Below, piece by piece: positions 41,805-48,503 of a DNA stretch of 48,503 bases. The notes beneath the pieces are model-generated. The model saw only the letters and a program-made list of their open reading frames with translations. It was not told the DNA's origin and searched no databases. The stretch is from Frankia sp. R82 (GTDB lineage Bacteria; Actinomycetota; Actinomycetes; Frankiales; Frankiaceae). The position numbers and the translations under genes were made by a program. The stretch spans positions 1 to 48,503 of the forward strand of contig NZ_JAMQQG010000027.1 of the NCBI RefSeq assembly GCF_023716925.1, read 5' to 3'. How positions within the stretch are numbered: the first letter of the stretch is position 1; the number at the start of each line of letters is the position of its first letter.

Positions 41805-42278
41805 GGCGTCCTTCCCTGTCTGCCGTTCATGGTGAGCTGGGAGCTGGGCGGGTCAAGATCTGTGCAGTGTGCCGTACCCCGACACCCGGCCTCTCCAACC
41901 CGAAGTCGTCTGCCAGGCGTGTCACGCCGTCCTGACCGACGTGGCGGCGGTGCGTCCCGGGGCGTGCGGTGGCGTCCCGTCGAGTCCGGGCGTCTGCCGG
42001 TAGCGGGCGTCTGCCGGTAGCGTGCGCCGGCGGCGACCGGTCGGACCGCCATGTCGCCGTGCCTGGATGGCCGGCGTCGGCGTATCCGGACTACCGGCAA
42101 CCGTGGACTCGCGGAACGTGGACGCGCCAGGCGCATACGATCGGTACCGGCCCGGGTGCCGTCCGGGCGGACCCGAACCGGGCGGACACAAACCGGGCGA
42201 ACCCGAACCGGGCGGACGTCGAACCCGACCCGAACAGACCTGAACCGAACAGACCCGACCTGAAGAGAAGAGAGACCC
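41805..42278. other. Divergent intergenic region with repeats
   Basis: No gene is seen. Two tandem copies of cgggcgtctgccggtag lie at about 41988-42021. Four imperfect copies of a (c)gaaccgggcgga-type unit lie at about 42172-42230, just before the cyclophilin gene. The cyclophilin ribosome-binding site is GAAGAGAAGAGAG near 42260-42273. Confidence 0.55.
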
Positions 42279-42806
42279 ATGGCCGAGGAGCTGTACGCGA
42301 CGCTGCGGACGACTCAGGGGGACATCGAGATCCGACTGTTCCCCGACCACGCTCCCAAGACCGTCCGTAACTTCGTCGGGCTCGCGACCGGCGAGCAGGA
42401 GTGGGTCGACCCGTCGACCGGTGAGCGCAGGTCGGGCACCCCGCTCTACAACGGGACGATCTTCCACCGGGTCATCCCGGACTTCATGATCCAGGGCGGT
42501 GACCCGCTGGGTTCCGGTCGGGGCGGCCCGGGCTACAAGTTCGCCGACGAGTTCCACCCGGACCTCGCGTTCACCCGGCCGTACCTGCTCGCCATGGCGA
42601 ACTCCGGCCCGGCGACGAACGGTTCGCAGTTCTTCGTCACGGTGGCGCCGACGGCGTGGCTCACCGGCAAGCACACCATCTTCGGCGAGGTCGTCCGCGG
42701 CACCGAGATCGTGGACGCGATCGCCAAGGCGCCGACCGGCGCGCAGGACCGTCCGAAGACGGACATTGTGATTTCCGAGATCGTCGTCGATCGCCGCCAG
42801 GCCTGA
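42279..42806 (+). CDS. ppiA: Cyclophilin-type peptidyl-prolyl cis-trans isomerase
   Basis: 175 residues. The cyclophilin core is intact: LRTTQGDIEIRLFPDHAPKTVRNFVGLA, the active-site FHRVIPDFMIQGGDPLGSGRGGPG, and MANSGPATNGSQFFVT then WLTGKHTIFGEVV. No signal peptide is present, so it is a cytoplasmic foldase. Thirty-eight bases separate it from the rhomboid gene, which is likely co-transcribed. The same neighbour set (cyclophilin, PH-domain membrane protein, CrgA) sits near oriC in mycobacteria, where the gene is named ppiA. Confidence 0.96.
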   Translation: MAEELYATLRTTQGDIEIRLFPDHAPKTVRNFVGLATGEQEWVDPSTGERRSGTPLYNGTIFHRVIPDFMIQGGDPLGSGRGGPGYKFADEFHPDLAFTRPYLLAMANSGPATNGSQFFVTVAPTAWLTGKHTIFGEVVRGTEIVDAIAKAPTGAQDRPKTDIVISEIVVDRRQA

Positions 42807-42844
42807 CGGACTGCCGGCTCGGGCTTTATACAGGGGTAGTGACG

Positions 42845-43882
42845 ATGGGCGCACCGCCGGAGTCGGCCAGCGAGCCGGGCCCGGACCCGGGCGGCCCGAG
42901 CGGCTCCGGGGGATCGTCGCCGGGCTGGCGGCCGAGTGTCGGGCCGCCGCCCGGCCGGCAGGGCTGGACACCGCCGCCCCAACCCGCCGGTCCGGACGGT
43001 CAGTCTGGTCCGGCCGGCCAGGTCGTGCCGCACTGCTACCGGCATACCGACCGGGAGACCTACGTCACCTGCCAGCGGTGCGGCCGACCGATCTGCCCGG
43101 ACTGCATGCGCCCGGCCGCCGTCGGGTTCCACTGCCCGGAGGAAGGGCAGGGCCGGGCGTCCGCCGGTCAGGCCGGTGGCGGTGGGCGGACCGGCCAGCG
43201 GGACCCGCGGACCGTGCTCGGCGGTCGGGTGGGCCAGGCCCGGCAGGCGCTGGTCACCCAGAGCCTCATCGCGATCTGCGTCGTCGCCTACTTCCTGCAG
43301 GGCGCGCCCGGGCTCGGCAACAGCGACCGGTACAACGGCTTCACCGAGCGGTTCGCGATGGACGGATATCGCATCGCGGCCGACGACCAGTACTATCGGC
43401 TGCTGAGCGCGGCCTTCCTGCACGCGAGTGTGCTGCACATCCTGTTCAACATGTATGCGCTGTTCCTGCTGGGCTTCCAGCTGGAGGCGCTGCTCGGCCG
43501 AGCCCGGTATTTGGGACTGTTCGTGGCCGGCGCGGTCGGCGGCAACACGTTGAGCTATCTGCTCGGCGGCCTGTCCACGTTCTCGGTCGGCGCCTCCACC
43601 GCCATCTTCGCGTTCTTCGCCGCCTACTACGTGATCGCTCGCCGGCTGCGGATCGACTCGACCCAGATCCTCGTCGTCATCGGCATCAACCTCGCGATCA
43701 CCTTCACTCTCAGTGGCATCGACAAGTGGGGCCATCTGGGTGGGCTTGCCGTCGGCGTCCTGGTCGGCCTGCTCTACGCCCACGTCCCGCCGCGGCACGC
43801 CCGGCTGCAGGCCGGCGGCGTGGTGGGCATCATCGTGGTGCTGCTGCTGGCCGCGGTCGCCAAATCGTCCGCGCTGACCTGA
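42845..43882 (+). CDS. Rhomboid-family intramembrane serine protease with N-terminal zinc-binding domain
   Basis: 345 residues from ATG 42845 (GTG 42839 possible), with AGGGG upstream. After a Pro/Gly-rich 60-residue head comes a B-box-like zinc segment with Cys64, His67, Cys76, Cys79, Cys84, Cys87, His96 and Cys97 (CYRHTDRETYVTCQRCGRPI...). The rhomboid domain has six or seven hydrophobic helices with LHILFNMYALFLLG, the catalytic Ser251 in VGASTAIFAFF (usually GASGA) and His297 in WGHLGGLAVGVLVG. It cleaves transmembrane substrates inside the membrane; the substrates are unknown. It is the second gene after ppiA. Confidence 0.93.
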   Translation: MGAPPESASEPGPDPGGPSGSGGSSPGWRPSVGPPPGRQGWTPPPQPAGPDGQSGPAGQVVPHCYRHTDRETYVTCQRCGRPICPDCMRPAAVGFHCPEEGQGRASAGQAGGGGRTGQRDPRTVLGGRVGQARQALVTQSLIAICVVAYFLQGAPGLGNSDRYNGFTERFAMDGYRIAADDQYYRLLSAAFLHASVLHILFNMYALFLLGFQLEALLGRARYLGLFVAGAVGGNTLSYLLGGLSTFSVGASTAIFAFFAAYYVIARRLRIDSTQILVVIGINLAITFTLSGIDKWGHLGGLAVGVLVGLLYAHVPPRHARLQAGGVVGIIVVLLLAAVAKSSALT

Positions 43883-43887
43883 GCGCT

Positions 43888-43903
43888 GACCTGAGGCCAG
43901 GTC
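43888..43903. terminator. Short hairpin between convergent genes
   Basis: Stem gacctg/caggtc (43888-43893 with 43898-43903, loop aggc) lies between the rhomboid stop and the stop of the PH-domain gene at 43910. It is weak but is the only candidate in this 27-base gap. Confidence 0.35.
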
Positions 43904-43909
43904 GAGAGG

Positions 43910-44440
43910 TCAGTGCGAGCGCAGGCGGATCCGTTCGATGCGCTCGGCGATCGGGCCCGGGTCGGCGCCGAGCTGGCGGCGGGTGAGCAGGATCGGCCCG
44001 TCGATCGTCTCCACTTCGAGGGTGCGCAGATGCACCGCGCGCCGGTTGTGGGTGACGGTGCCGGCGCGGACCCGCAGCACGGCCGCCCACGGCAGCTGAC
44101 GGCGCCGTAGACCGTCGACCAGGTCGAGGCCGCCCGGGTCGACCCGCAGCGTCGGACGGGCCAGCAGATCCCGCACCGCCAGAACGCCGAGCCCGGCGGC
44201 GACCACGCCGAGTAGCAGCCGGCCGGCGCCATCGAGCTGCTCGAGCCGGGCGGCGAGCGAGCCGATCGCCGCGACCAACGCCACCAGCGCGCAGCCGGCG
44301 GCGTAGAGCGCCACCCGCCACAGCGGCGGCGACCACGATGCCGAGTCCGCCCCCGAATCCGAAGCCGCCCCCGAAGCCGGGTCCGGGCCCGATGCCGCGT
44401 CGGCACCGGAGGTCGGGGAGGGCGGGTCAGCTGGAGTCAT
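43910..44440 (-). CDS. PH-domain (bPH2) membrane protein, Rv0010c-like
   Basis: 176 residues from ATG 44440; GTG 44458 in frame is an alternative, and neither has a strong ribosome-binding site. The N-terminal ~35 residues are Ser/Asp/Ala-rich. Two hydrophobic helices follow (LWRVALYAAGCALVALVAAI and LLLGVVAAGLGVLAVRDLL), then a beta-rich PH-like domain (RPTLRVDPGGLDLVDGL, LPWAAVLRVRAG, LRTLEVETIDGPILL). The C-terminal helix is IAERIERIRL. The family is unstudied, but its position between cyclophilin and crgA is conserved in actinobacteria and suggests a cell-envelope or division role. Confidence 0.85.
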   Translation of the reverse strand: MTPADPPSPTSGADAASGPDPASGAASDSGADSASWSPPLWRVALYAAGCALVALVAAIGSLAARLEQLDGAGRLLLGVVAAGLGVLAVRDLLARPTLRVDPGGLDLVDGLRRRQLPWAAVLRVRAGTVTHNRRAVHLRTLEVETIDGPILLTRRQLGADPGPIAERIERIRLRSH

Positions 44441-44635
44441 CCCATCACGCAACCACACCCCCGTCCGGTCGTCGTGGTCCGCTCCGCCCGTCGTGGCCTG
44501 GTCCTTGCGCCACCCGCCACATCGGCTACGATTCGCAATCTCGCCATCACGCAATGTGTCTAATCTGGGTGGCGGGGTGGAGTGGATGTTGTGGCTGTTC
44601 ATGATCAGGAACTCCGGGGTGGGCAGGAGGACCGG

Positions 44636-46540
44636 ATGGCGCAGGCTCCGGTGCGGCGCAGTGGGGGCAGTCCGTTCCCGCCGATCGCCGAGTATGGATT
44701 CCTGTCGGACTGTGAGACGTCCTGCCTGGTGGCGCCCAGCGGAAACGTCGAATGGATGTGCGTGCCGCGCCCGGACGCACCGAGTGTGTTCGGCGCGGTG
44801 CTGGACCGTTCGGCCGGCGGGTTCCGGTTCGGCCCGGACCGCACCCAGATCCCGGCCGGACGGCGCTACCTGCCGGGGACGAACATCCTCGAGACGACCT
44901 GGCAGACCCCGAACGGCTGGCTGATCGTCACCGACTGTCTGGTCGTCGGCCCCTGGCACCGCACCCATCGGCGGTCCAACACCCATCGGCGCACGCCGAG
45001 CGACTGGGATGCCGACCACGTGCTGCTGCGGCTGGCCCGCTGCGAGCACGGATCGGTCGACCTGAGCCTGGTCTGCGAGCCGAACTTCGACTACGGCCGG
45101 CACGCCGAGTCGTGGGAGTACGAGGCCGAGGACTACTCCGCCGGCGTCATCGGGCATGCCGGCACCGGTGTCACGCTACGGCTGCGCACCGACCTGCGGC
45201 TCGGTTTCGACGGCCGCCGGGCGCTGGCCCGCACCACCCTGCGTGAGGGCGACACGGCGTTCGTCGCGCTGACCTGGCGGGCCGAGGATCCCCTGCTGCC
45301 AGACACCTACGCGCAGGCCTGCGACGCGGTGGAACGCACCACCCAGTTCTGGCGCCAGTGGCTGTCGCGCGGCATGTTCCCGGACCATCCGTGGCGGCGT
45401 CACCTGCAGCGCAGCGCCCTCGCCCTGAAGGGCCTGACCTATGCGCCGACCGGTGCGCTGCTGGCGGCGGCCACCACGTCCCTGCCGGAGACCCCGCACG
45501 GCGAACGCAACTGGGACTACCGGTACAGCTGGCTGCGCGACTCGACCTTCGCCCTGTGGGGCCTCTACACCCTGGGCCTGGACTACGAGGCAAACGACTT
45601 CTTCTCGTTCATCGCCGACGTCGCCGAACACGACGACGAGATCCAGGTGATGTACCGGGTCGGCGGCGAGCCGCGGATCGACGAGGAGATCCTCGGCCAT
45701 CTGTCCGGCTACGAGGGCGCGTCTCCGGTGCGGGTCGGCAACGCTGCCGCCCTGCAACGTCAGCATGACGTGTGGGGAGTCGTGCTGGACTCGGTGTACC
45801 TGCACACCCGGTCCCGGGACTACCTGTCGGAACGGCTGTGGCCGGTGCTGGTGCGCCTGGTCGAGGCCGCCGCCGCGCACTGGCGCGAACCGGACTGCGG
45901 GATGTGGGAGGTCCGCGGCGCGCTGCAGCACTTCACCGCCTCGAAGATGATGTGCTGGGTGGCGCTGGACCGTGGCCGCCGCCTCGCCCAGATGCGCGGT
46001 GACCTGCCGACCGCGGCCCGCTGGAAGGCCATCGCCGAGGAGATCCACGCCGACGTCTGCGAGCACGGCGTCGACCACCGCGGCGTGTTCACCCAGTTCT
46101 ACGGCTCGACGGCGCTGGACGCGTCGCTGCTGCTGATGCCGCTGCTGGGCTTCCTGCCCGCCGCGGACGAGCGGGTGAAAACCACCGTGCTCGCCATCGC
46201 CGAGGAACTCACCGAGGACGGCCTGGTGCTGCGCTACCGCACCGAGGAGACCGACGACGGGGTTACCGGCGCGGAGGGTGCGTTCCTGATCTGCTCGTTC
46301 TGGCTGGTGTCCGCACTGGTGGAGATCGGTGAGCTGGCCCGGGCCCGGCAGCTGTGCGAGCGGCTGCTGAGCCTCGCGAGTCCGCTCGACCTCTACGCCG
46401 AGGAGATCGACCCGCACAGTGGTCGCCACCTCGGCAACATCCCCCAGGCGTTCACCCACCTCGCTCTGATCAACGCGGTGATGTACGTCATCCGGGCCGA
46501 GGACGCCGAAGCCTACGCCCGCCCGTCCCCCTCCACCTGA
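44636..46540 (+). CDS. Glycoside hydrolase family 15 protein (trehalase/glucoamylase-like)
   Basis: 634 residues from ATG 44636, with AGGAGG upstream. The N-terminal beta-domain (IAEYGFLSDCETSCLVAPSGNVEWMCVPRPD) is followed by the alpha/alpha barrel with GERNWDYRYSWLRDSTFALW and MWEVRGALQHFTASKMMCW, containing the catalytic Glu425. A second region, YAEEIDPHSGRHLGNIPQAF, contains the candidate base Glu589 or Glu590. Mycobacterial members of this layout are trehalases; the true substrate (trehalose, maltosides or glycogen fragments) is not resolved here. The gene is divergent from the PH-domain gene across about 195 bases. Confidence 0.93.
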   Translation: MAQAPVRRSGGSPFPPIAEYGFLSDCETSCLVAPSGNVEWMCVPRPDAPSVFGAVLDRSAGGFRFGPDRTQIPAGRRYLPGTNILETTWQTPNGWLIVTDCLVVGPWHRTHRRSNTHRRTPSDWDADHVLLRLARCEHGSVDLSLVCEPNFDYGRHAESWEYEAEDYSAGVIGHAGTGVTLRLRTDLRLGFDGRRALARTTLREGDTAFVALTWRAEDPLLPDTYAQACDAVERTTQFWRQWLSRGMFPDHPWRRHLQRSALALKGLTYAPTGALLAAATTSLPETPHGERNWDYRYSWLRDSTFALWGLYTLGLDYEANDFFSFIADVAEHDDEIQVMYRVGGEPRIDEEILGHLSGYEGASPVRVGNAAALQRQHDVWGVVLDSVYLHTRSRDYLSERLWPVLVRLVEAAAAHWREPDCGMWEVRGALQHFTASKMMCWVALDRGRRLAQMRGDLPTAARWKAIAEEIHADVCEHGVDHRGVFTQFYGSTALDASLLLMPLLGFLPAADERVKTTVLAIAEELTEDGLVLRYRTEETDDGVTGAEGAFLICSFWLVSALVEIGELARARQLCERLLSLASPLDLYAEEIDPHSGRHLGNIPQAFTHLALINAVMYVIRAEDAEAYARPSPST

Positions 46541-46594
46541 CGTTTCCGCCGTGGGCGTCGTCGCCTTTGGGCTCGGGGTGCGGGTACGGACGGC

Positions 46595-46600
46595 TAACGT
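46595..46600 (+). promoter_or_regulatory. -10 element of a probably leaderless transcript
   Basis: TAACGT fits the actinobacterial TANNNT -10 form. It ends six bases before the ATG of the next gene at 46607, with no ribosome-binding site between. Confidence 0.55.
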
Positions 46601-46606
46601 GAACGA

Positions 46607-46966
46607 ATGGCCAGCCTGGAGATTAGGGACAAGCGGGTCGAGGTTGTGCTCAGCGGCCTGGAACGGCTCGGTGCACTGCGCGGCGACGTCTCCGTCGCAC
46701 TTGACGAGGTGCTCGACGTGCGCACGTCGCATGAGCCGTTCCGCGAACTGCGGGGGTGGCGGCTGCCCGGCACCGGCCTGCCCGGGGTGATCGCGCTGGG
46801 CACCTGGCGGTCCCGGGACGGCAGGGATTTCGCGGCGGTGTACCGCGGCCGGCCCGCCGTCGTCGTCGAGGTACGCCCGGGGGCCGAGTTCCGCCGTCTG
46901 CTGGTCGGCGACGACCAGGCCGAGGACACCGTCTCTCGGTTGCGTGCCGCCGTCCTGGCCCGCTGA
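46607..46966 (+). CDS. Small PH-like domain protein of unknown function
   Basis: 119 residues from ATG 46607, probably leaderless. The predicted structure is beta-rich with one helix at the C-terminus. It begins LEIRDKRVEVVLSGLERLGALRGDVSVALDEVLDV and continues with GVIALGTWRSRDGRDFAAVYRGRPAVVVEVRPGAEFRRLLVGDDQA. This pattern is that of small bacterial PH-like proteins found in many actinobacteria. No active site is visible. It is the second gene after the GH15 gene but separated by about 65 bases with its own -10. Confidence 0.8.
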   Translation: MASLEIRDKRVEVVLSGLERLGALRGDVSVALDEVLDVRTSHEPFRELRGWRLPGTGLPGVIALGTWRSRDGRDFAAVYRGRPAVVVEVRPGAEFRRLLVGDDQAEDTVSRLRAAVLAR

Positions 46967-46979
46967 CCGGGCCAGCGTG

Positions 46980-47051
46980 CACCAGGTCGGCCCGGTCCAC
47001 CAGGTCGGCCCGGTCCACCAGGTTGGCCTGATCCACCAGGTTGGCCTGAGC
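46980..47051. repeat. Four 18-bp tandem repeats between convergent genes
   Basis: Units at 46980-46997 and 46998-47015 are identical (caccaggtcggcccggtc). Units at 47016-47033 and 47034-47051 are variants (caccaggttggcctgatc/agc). The array ends at the stop codon of the RidA gene. Confidence 0.95.
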
Positions 47052-47464
47052 TACTTCCCGCCACCTCGACGGAATGCCTCTGCCTCAACTTCGACGACCC
47101 AACGGTCGTCCAGCAGTCCGGCGACGATCACCATCGTCGCCGCCGGGCGGGCGCCCTCGAACAGGTCGCGGTGCACCGAGCCCACGGCAGCCGCATGGGC
47201 ACCCGAGGTGATGTACATCCGGGTGCGCACCACGTCTTCGAGGCTGGCGCCGGCCTGCGCCAGGGCCGCCCCGATCAGCTCGAAGCACCGCCGGGCCTGC
47301 GCTGCCGCATCCGGCGGGACACCACCGTCCGGCTGGACCGGACCGGTGCCGCTGACCAGGATCCGATCGTCGATCCGCACCGCCCGGGAGAAGCCGATGA
47401 TCTCCTCGTAGGGCGAGATCCCCGCAATGAGATCACGATTAGTGGTCATAACATCACTATCCAT
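47051..47464 (-). CDS. RidA/YjgF-family protein
   Basis: 137 residues from ATG 47464, with GAGGGTGAG upstream; ATG 47449 is an alternative. RidA enzymes deaminate reactive enamine/imine intermediates. Visible family parts are YEEIIGFSRAVRIDDRILVSGTGPV, AQARRCFELIGAALAQAGASLEDVVRTRMYIT with the catalytic-type Arg in VVRTRMY, and GARPAATMVIVAGLLDDRWVVEVEAEAF. The usual final Arg-containing IEVEA context is VEVEAEAF. The gene is preceded by a palindrome and DnaA-box-like sites, so it may be sensitive to DnaA. Confidence 0.93.
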   Translation of the reverse strand: MDSDVMTTNRDLIAGISPYEEIIGFSRAVRIDDRILVSGTGPVQPDGGVPPDAAAQARRCFELIGAALAQAGASLEDVVRTRMYITSGAHAAAVGSVHRDLFEGARPAATMVIVAGLLDDRWVVEVEAEAFRRGGGK

Positions 47465-47470
47465 TGATCT

Positions 47471-47486
47471 CACCCTCAAGGGTGAT
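47471..47486. promoter_or_regulatory. Palindrome upstream of ridA
   Basis: Arms tcaccct and agggtga (about 47470-47485) around a central ca. It overlaps the ridA ribosome-binding site and adjoins the DnaA-box cluster. It is a possible repressor site. Confidence 0.45.
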
Positions 47487-47517
47487 ATCCACACTTGTGG
47501 ACAACGGTTGTGGATAG
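47485..47517. promoter_or_regulatory. Cluster of three DnaA-box-like sequences
   Basis: ATATCCACA on plus (47485-47493), TTGTCCACA on minus (47504-47496) and CTATCCACA on minus (47517-47509) fall within 33 bases. The middle one is the exact actinobacterial consensus; the others have one mismatch to TTATCCACA. Whether DnaA binds here is untested. Confidence 0.7.
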
Positions 47518-47632
47518 ATGACAGCCGTGCAAGTCGCCACAGCATCGCTTGCCCCGCGGACCTGCCTGTGAATGCGGATCGATCCGCCCACACCCGGCAC
47601 TGTGGCCACTACGGGTAGCCACCGGCGCGCAG

Positions 47633-47890
47633 TCAGCGCCACTGGGTGGAGACGGCCAGCCCGATGACGACGAACCCGAAGCCGATGAGGATGTTCCACC
47701 CCCCCAGGCTTTCCATGCCCAGCACGCCGCCGTTGGAGAAGTAGTAGACGAGCAGGTAGGCGATGCCGAGCAGGAACAGCGCGAGGATCAGCCCGCCGAA
47801 CCACGGCGGCGACGGCGGCTTGCGCCGGGTCTGACTTCCGCTGGCGTTCGACGTCTGCTTCTTCGGCTTGCGGCGTCGTGACTCGGGCAC
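47633..47890 (-). CDS. crgA: CrgA, septation/cell-division membrane protein
   Basis: 85 residues from GTG 47890, with GAGGAG seven bases upstream; an ATG at 47917 is an alternative. The N-terminal tail is basic (PESRRRKPKKQTSN), followed by PPSPPWFGGLILALFLLGIAYLLVYYFSNG and a second helix NILIGFGFVVIGLAVSTQWR. Two TM helices with a short loop and the WN-I start of helix two are diagnostic for CrgA. CrgA recruits and stabilises divisome proteins (FtsZ-FtsI-FtsQ interactions) in actinobacteria. Confidence 0.95.
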   Translation of the reverse strand: MPESRRRKPKKQTSNASGSQTRRKPPSPPWFGGLILALFLLGIAYLLVYYFSNGGVLGMESLGGWNILIGFGFVVIGLAVSTQWR

Positions 47891-48202
47891 GGCGGTACTC
47901 CTCGACTGGCCAGGCATGGACGGCGCAGCGACCGCCCTGCGCTTCGCCCCGTTCAGGGGTGGCGATCCCACGTTGGGCACCAGCGTAGACAGTGGATCTG
48001 TGCGTGTGCCGATTGCCTACCGAACTCGACGGCCCGTGGTCCGTTGTTCGCCGACGCCATCGCCGACGAGATCGCCGACGAGATCGCGCCCGCGTCGGCC
48101 AACGTGCCCGCCGGGGTGCCACTGCCCGCGTACCGTGCGGCGCGACGACGACAACTGCGATGGTCGAAGACCTGCCGGAATCGCCGAAAATGGTCTTGAT
48201 CC
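47891..48202. other. crgA upstream / divergent intergenic region
   Basis: No gene is seen. A short direct repeat gccgacgagatc occurs twice in tandem at about 48061-48087, with a partial gccgacgccatc before it. The region must contain promoters for crgA (minus) and for the DUF881-like gene (plus), which I could not place with confidence. Confidence 0.5.
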
Positions 48203-48503
48203 ATGGGAGACGGGAGGATTCTGCGGGACATGGTTGGCGAGGTAACAGCCGTACCGCCACGCTCGGACGCGCGACTGGTGGCTGGTCGGCCACGGTTCAC
48301 CGGGCGTGCGCCACGCGCCGCCACGGTCGTGGTGCTGGTGTGTCTGGGCGTGCTGATGGGAGTCGCCTCCCGGCATGCCGGGCCGTTTGCCGGAGCGGAT
48401 CGGCTCGCCGCCGCCCGCCTCGGTCCTGGCGGGGTCGCGCAGGCCGTCGCCGACGAGTCCCAGCGCTCAGCGCGCCGCGCCGCACTCGCCGGCTCCGCGG
48501 GCC
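48203..48503 (+). CDS. DUF881-like membrane protein (5' part)
   Basis: The frame opens at ATG 48203 (ATG 48230 is an alternative) and runs off the window. It encodes a short basic cytoplasmic N-terminus (RPRFTGRAPRAATV), one TM helix (VVVLVCLGVLMGVASRHAG), then RLAAARLGPGGVAQAVADES with a following helical ESQRSARRAALAG. Position next to crgA and this N-terminal pattern match the DUF881 proteins encoded there in other actinobacteria (Rv0012-like). Only ~100 residues are visible, so the call relies strongly on synteny. Confidence 0.6.
   Translation, partial: MGDGRILRDMVGEVTAVPPRSDARLVAGRPRFTGRAPRAATVVVLVCLGVLMGVASRHAGPFAGADRLAAARLGPGGVAQAVADESQRSARRAALAGSAG

Overview
The window is a very GC-rich actinobacterial chromosome segment that is almost certainly from Frankia. 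The left end carries nitrogen-fixation genes in the Frankia order nifN-nifX-DUF269-DUF683-nifW-nifZ-nifB-(A-type carrier/Nfu fusion)-hesA-nifS. Most of these genes overlap by 4-11 bases, a sign of one translationally coupled operon. Its start (structural genes, promoter) lies to the left of the window, and nifN is cut by the left edge.

Region 1 (1-11823) is the nif block. NifX, NifN, NifB, NifW and NifZ serve cofactor and P-cluster maturation. HesA, the A-type/Nfu fusion and NifS serve sulfur and Fe-S supply. Directly downstream lie a two-gene 2-oxoacid:ferredoxin oxidoreductase (korA/korB) and, on the opposite strand, a 7Fe ferredoxin. Together these could supply low-potential electrons to nitrogenase. 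NifN and NifZ both end in His-rich tails and NifS ends in a Gly-Pro-Ser repeat tail, so three proteins of one operon have unusual C-termini.

Region 2 (11824-24700) is a mosaic of small units: an LtrA-like gene remnant, an orphan Rcp1-type response regulator, an SRPBCC protein, an ArsR-SRPBCC pair with a two-site operator, a cold-shock protein, a LysR gene divergent from a glutamine-amidotransferase-like gene, a second type of SRPBCC protein, adenosine deaminase, glycerate kinase, a peptidoglycan amidase, a double-GNAT protein and a secreted protein.

Region 3 (24900-41804) holds S-adenosylhomocysteinase, an MMPL/RND exporter, a PAP2-type membrane phosphatase/transferase, a thiolase, a calpain-like cysteine peptidase, a tandem universal stress protein, an unknown winged-helix protein with an 18-bp repeat array, a GMC oxidoreductase with a four-Cys motif, and an Ala-rich membrane protein. 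It also has long non-coding stretches (29107-29947 and 35418-37013).

Region 4 (42279-48503) contains cyclophilin, rhomboid protease, a PH-domain membrane protein, GH15 glycosidase, a small PH-like protein, RidA, CrgA and the start of a DUF881 protein. The cyclophilin / PH-domain protein / CrgA / DUF881 set is the block that lies close to oriC in many actinobacteria. A cluster of three DnaA-box-like sites (47485-47517) fits an origin-proximal location.

Start codons were chosen from ribosome-binding sites, overlaps and third-position GC. I did not see tRNA, rRNA, CRISPR arrays or intact insertion sequences, but I could not run a covariance or database search.
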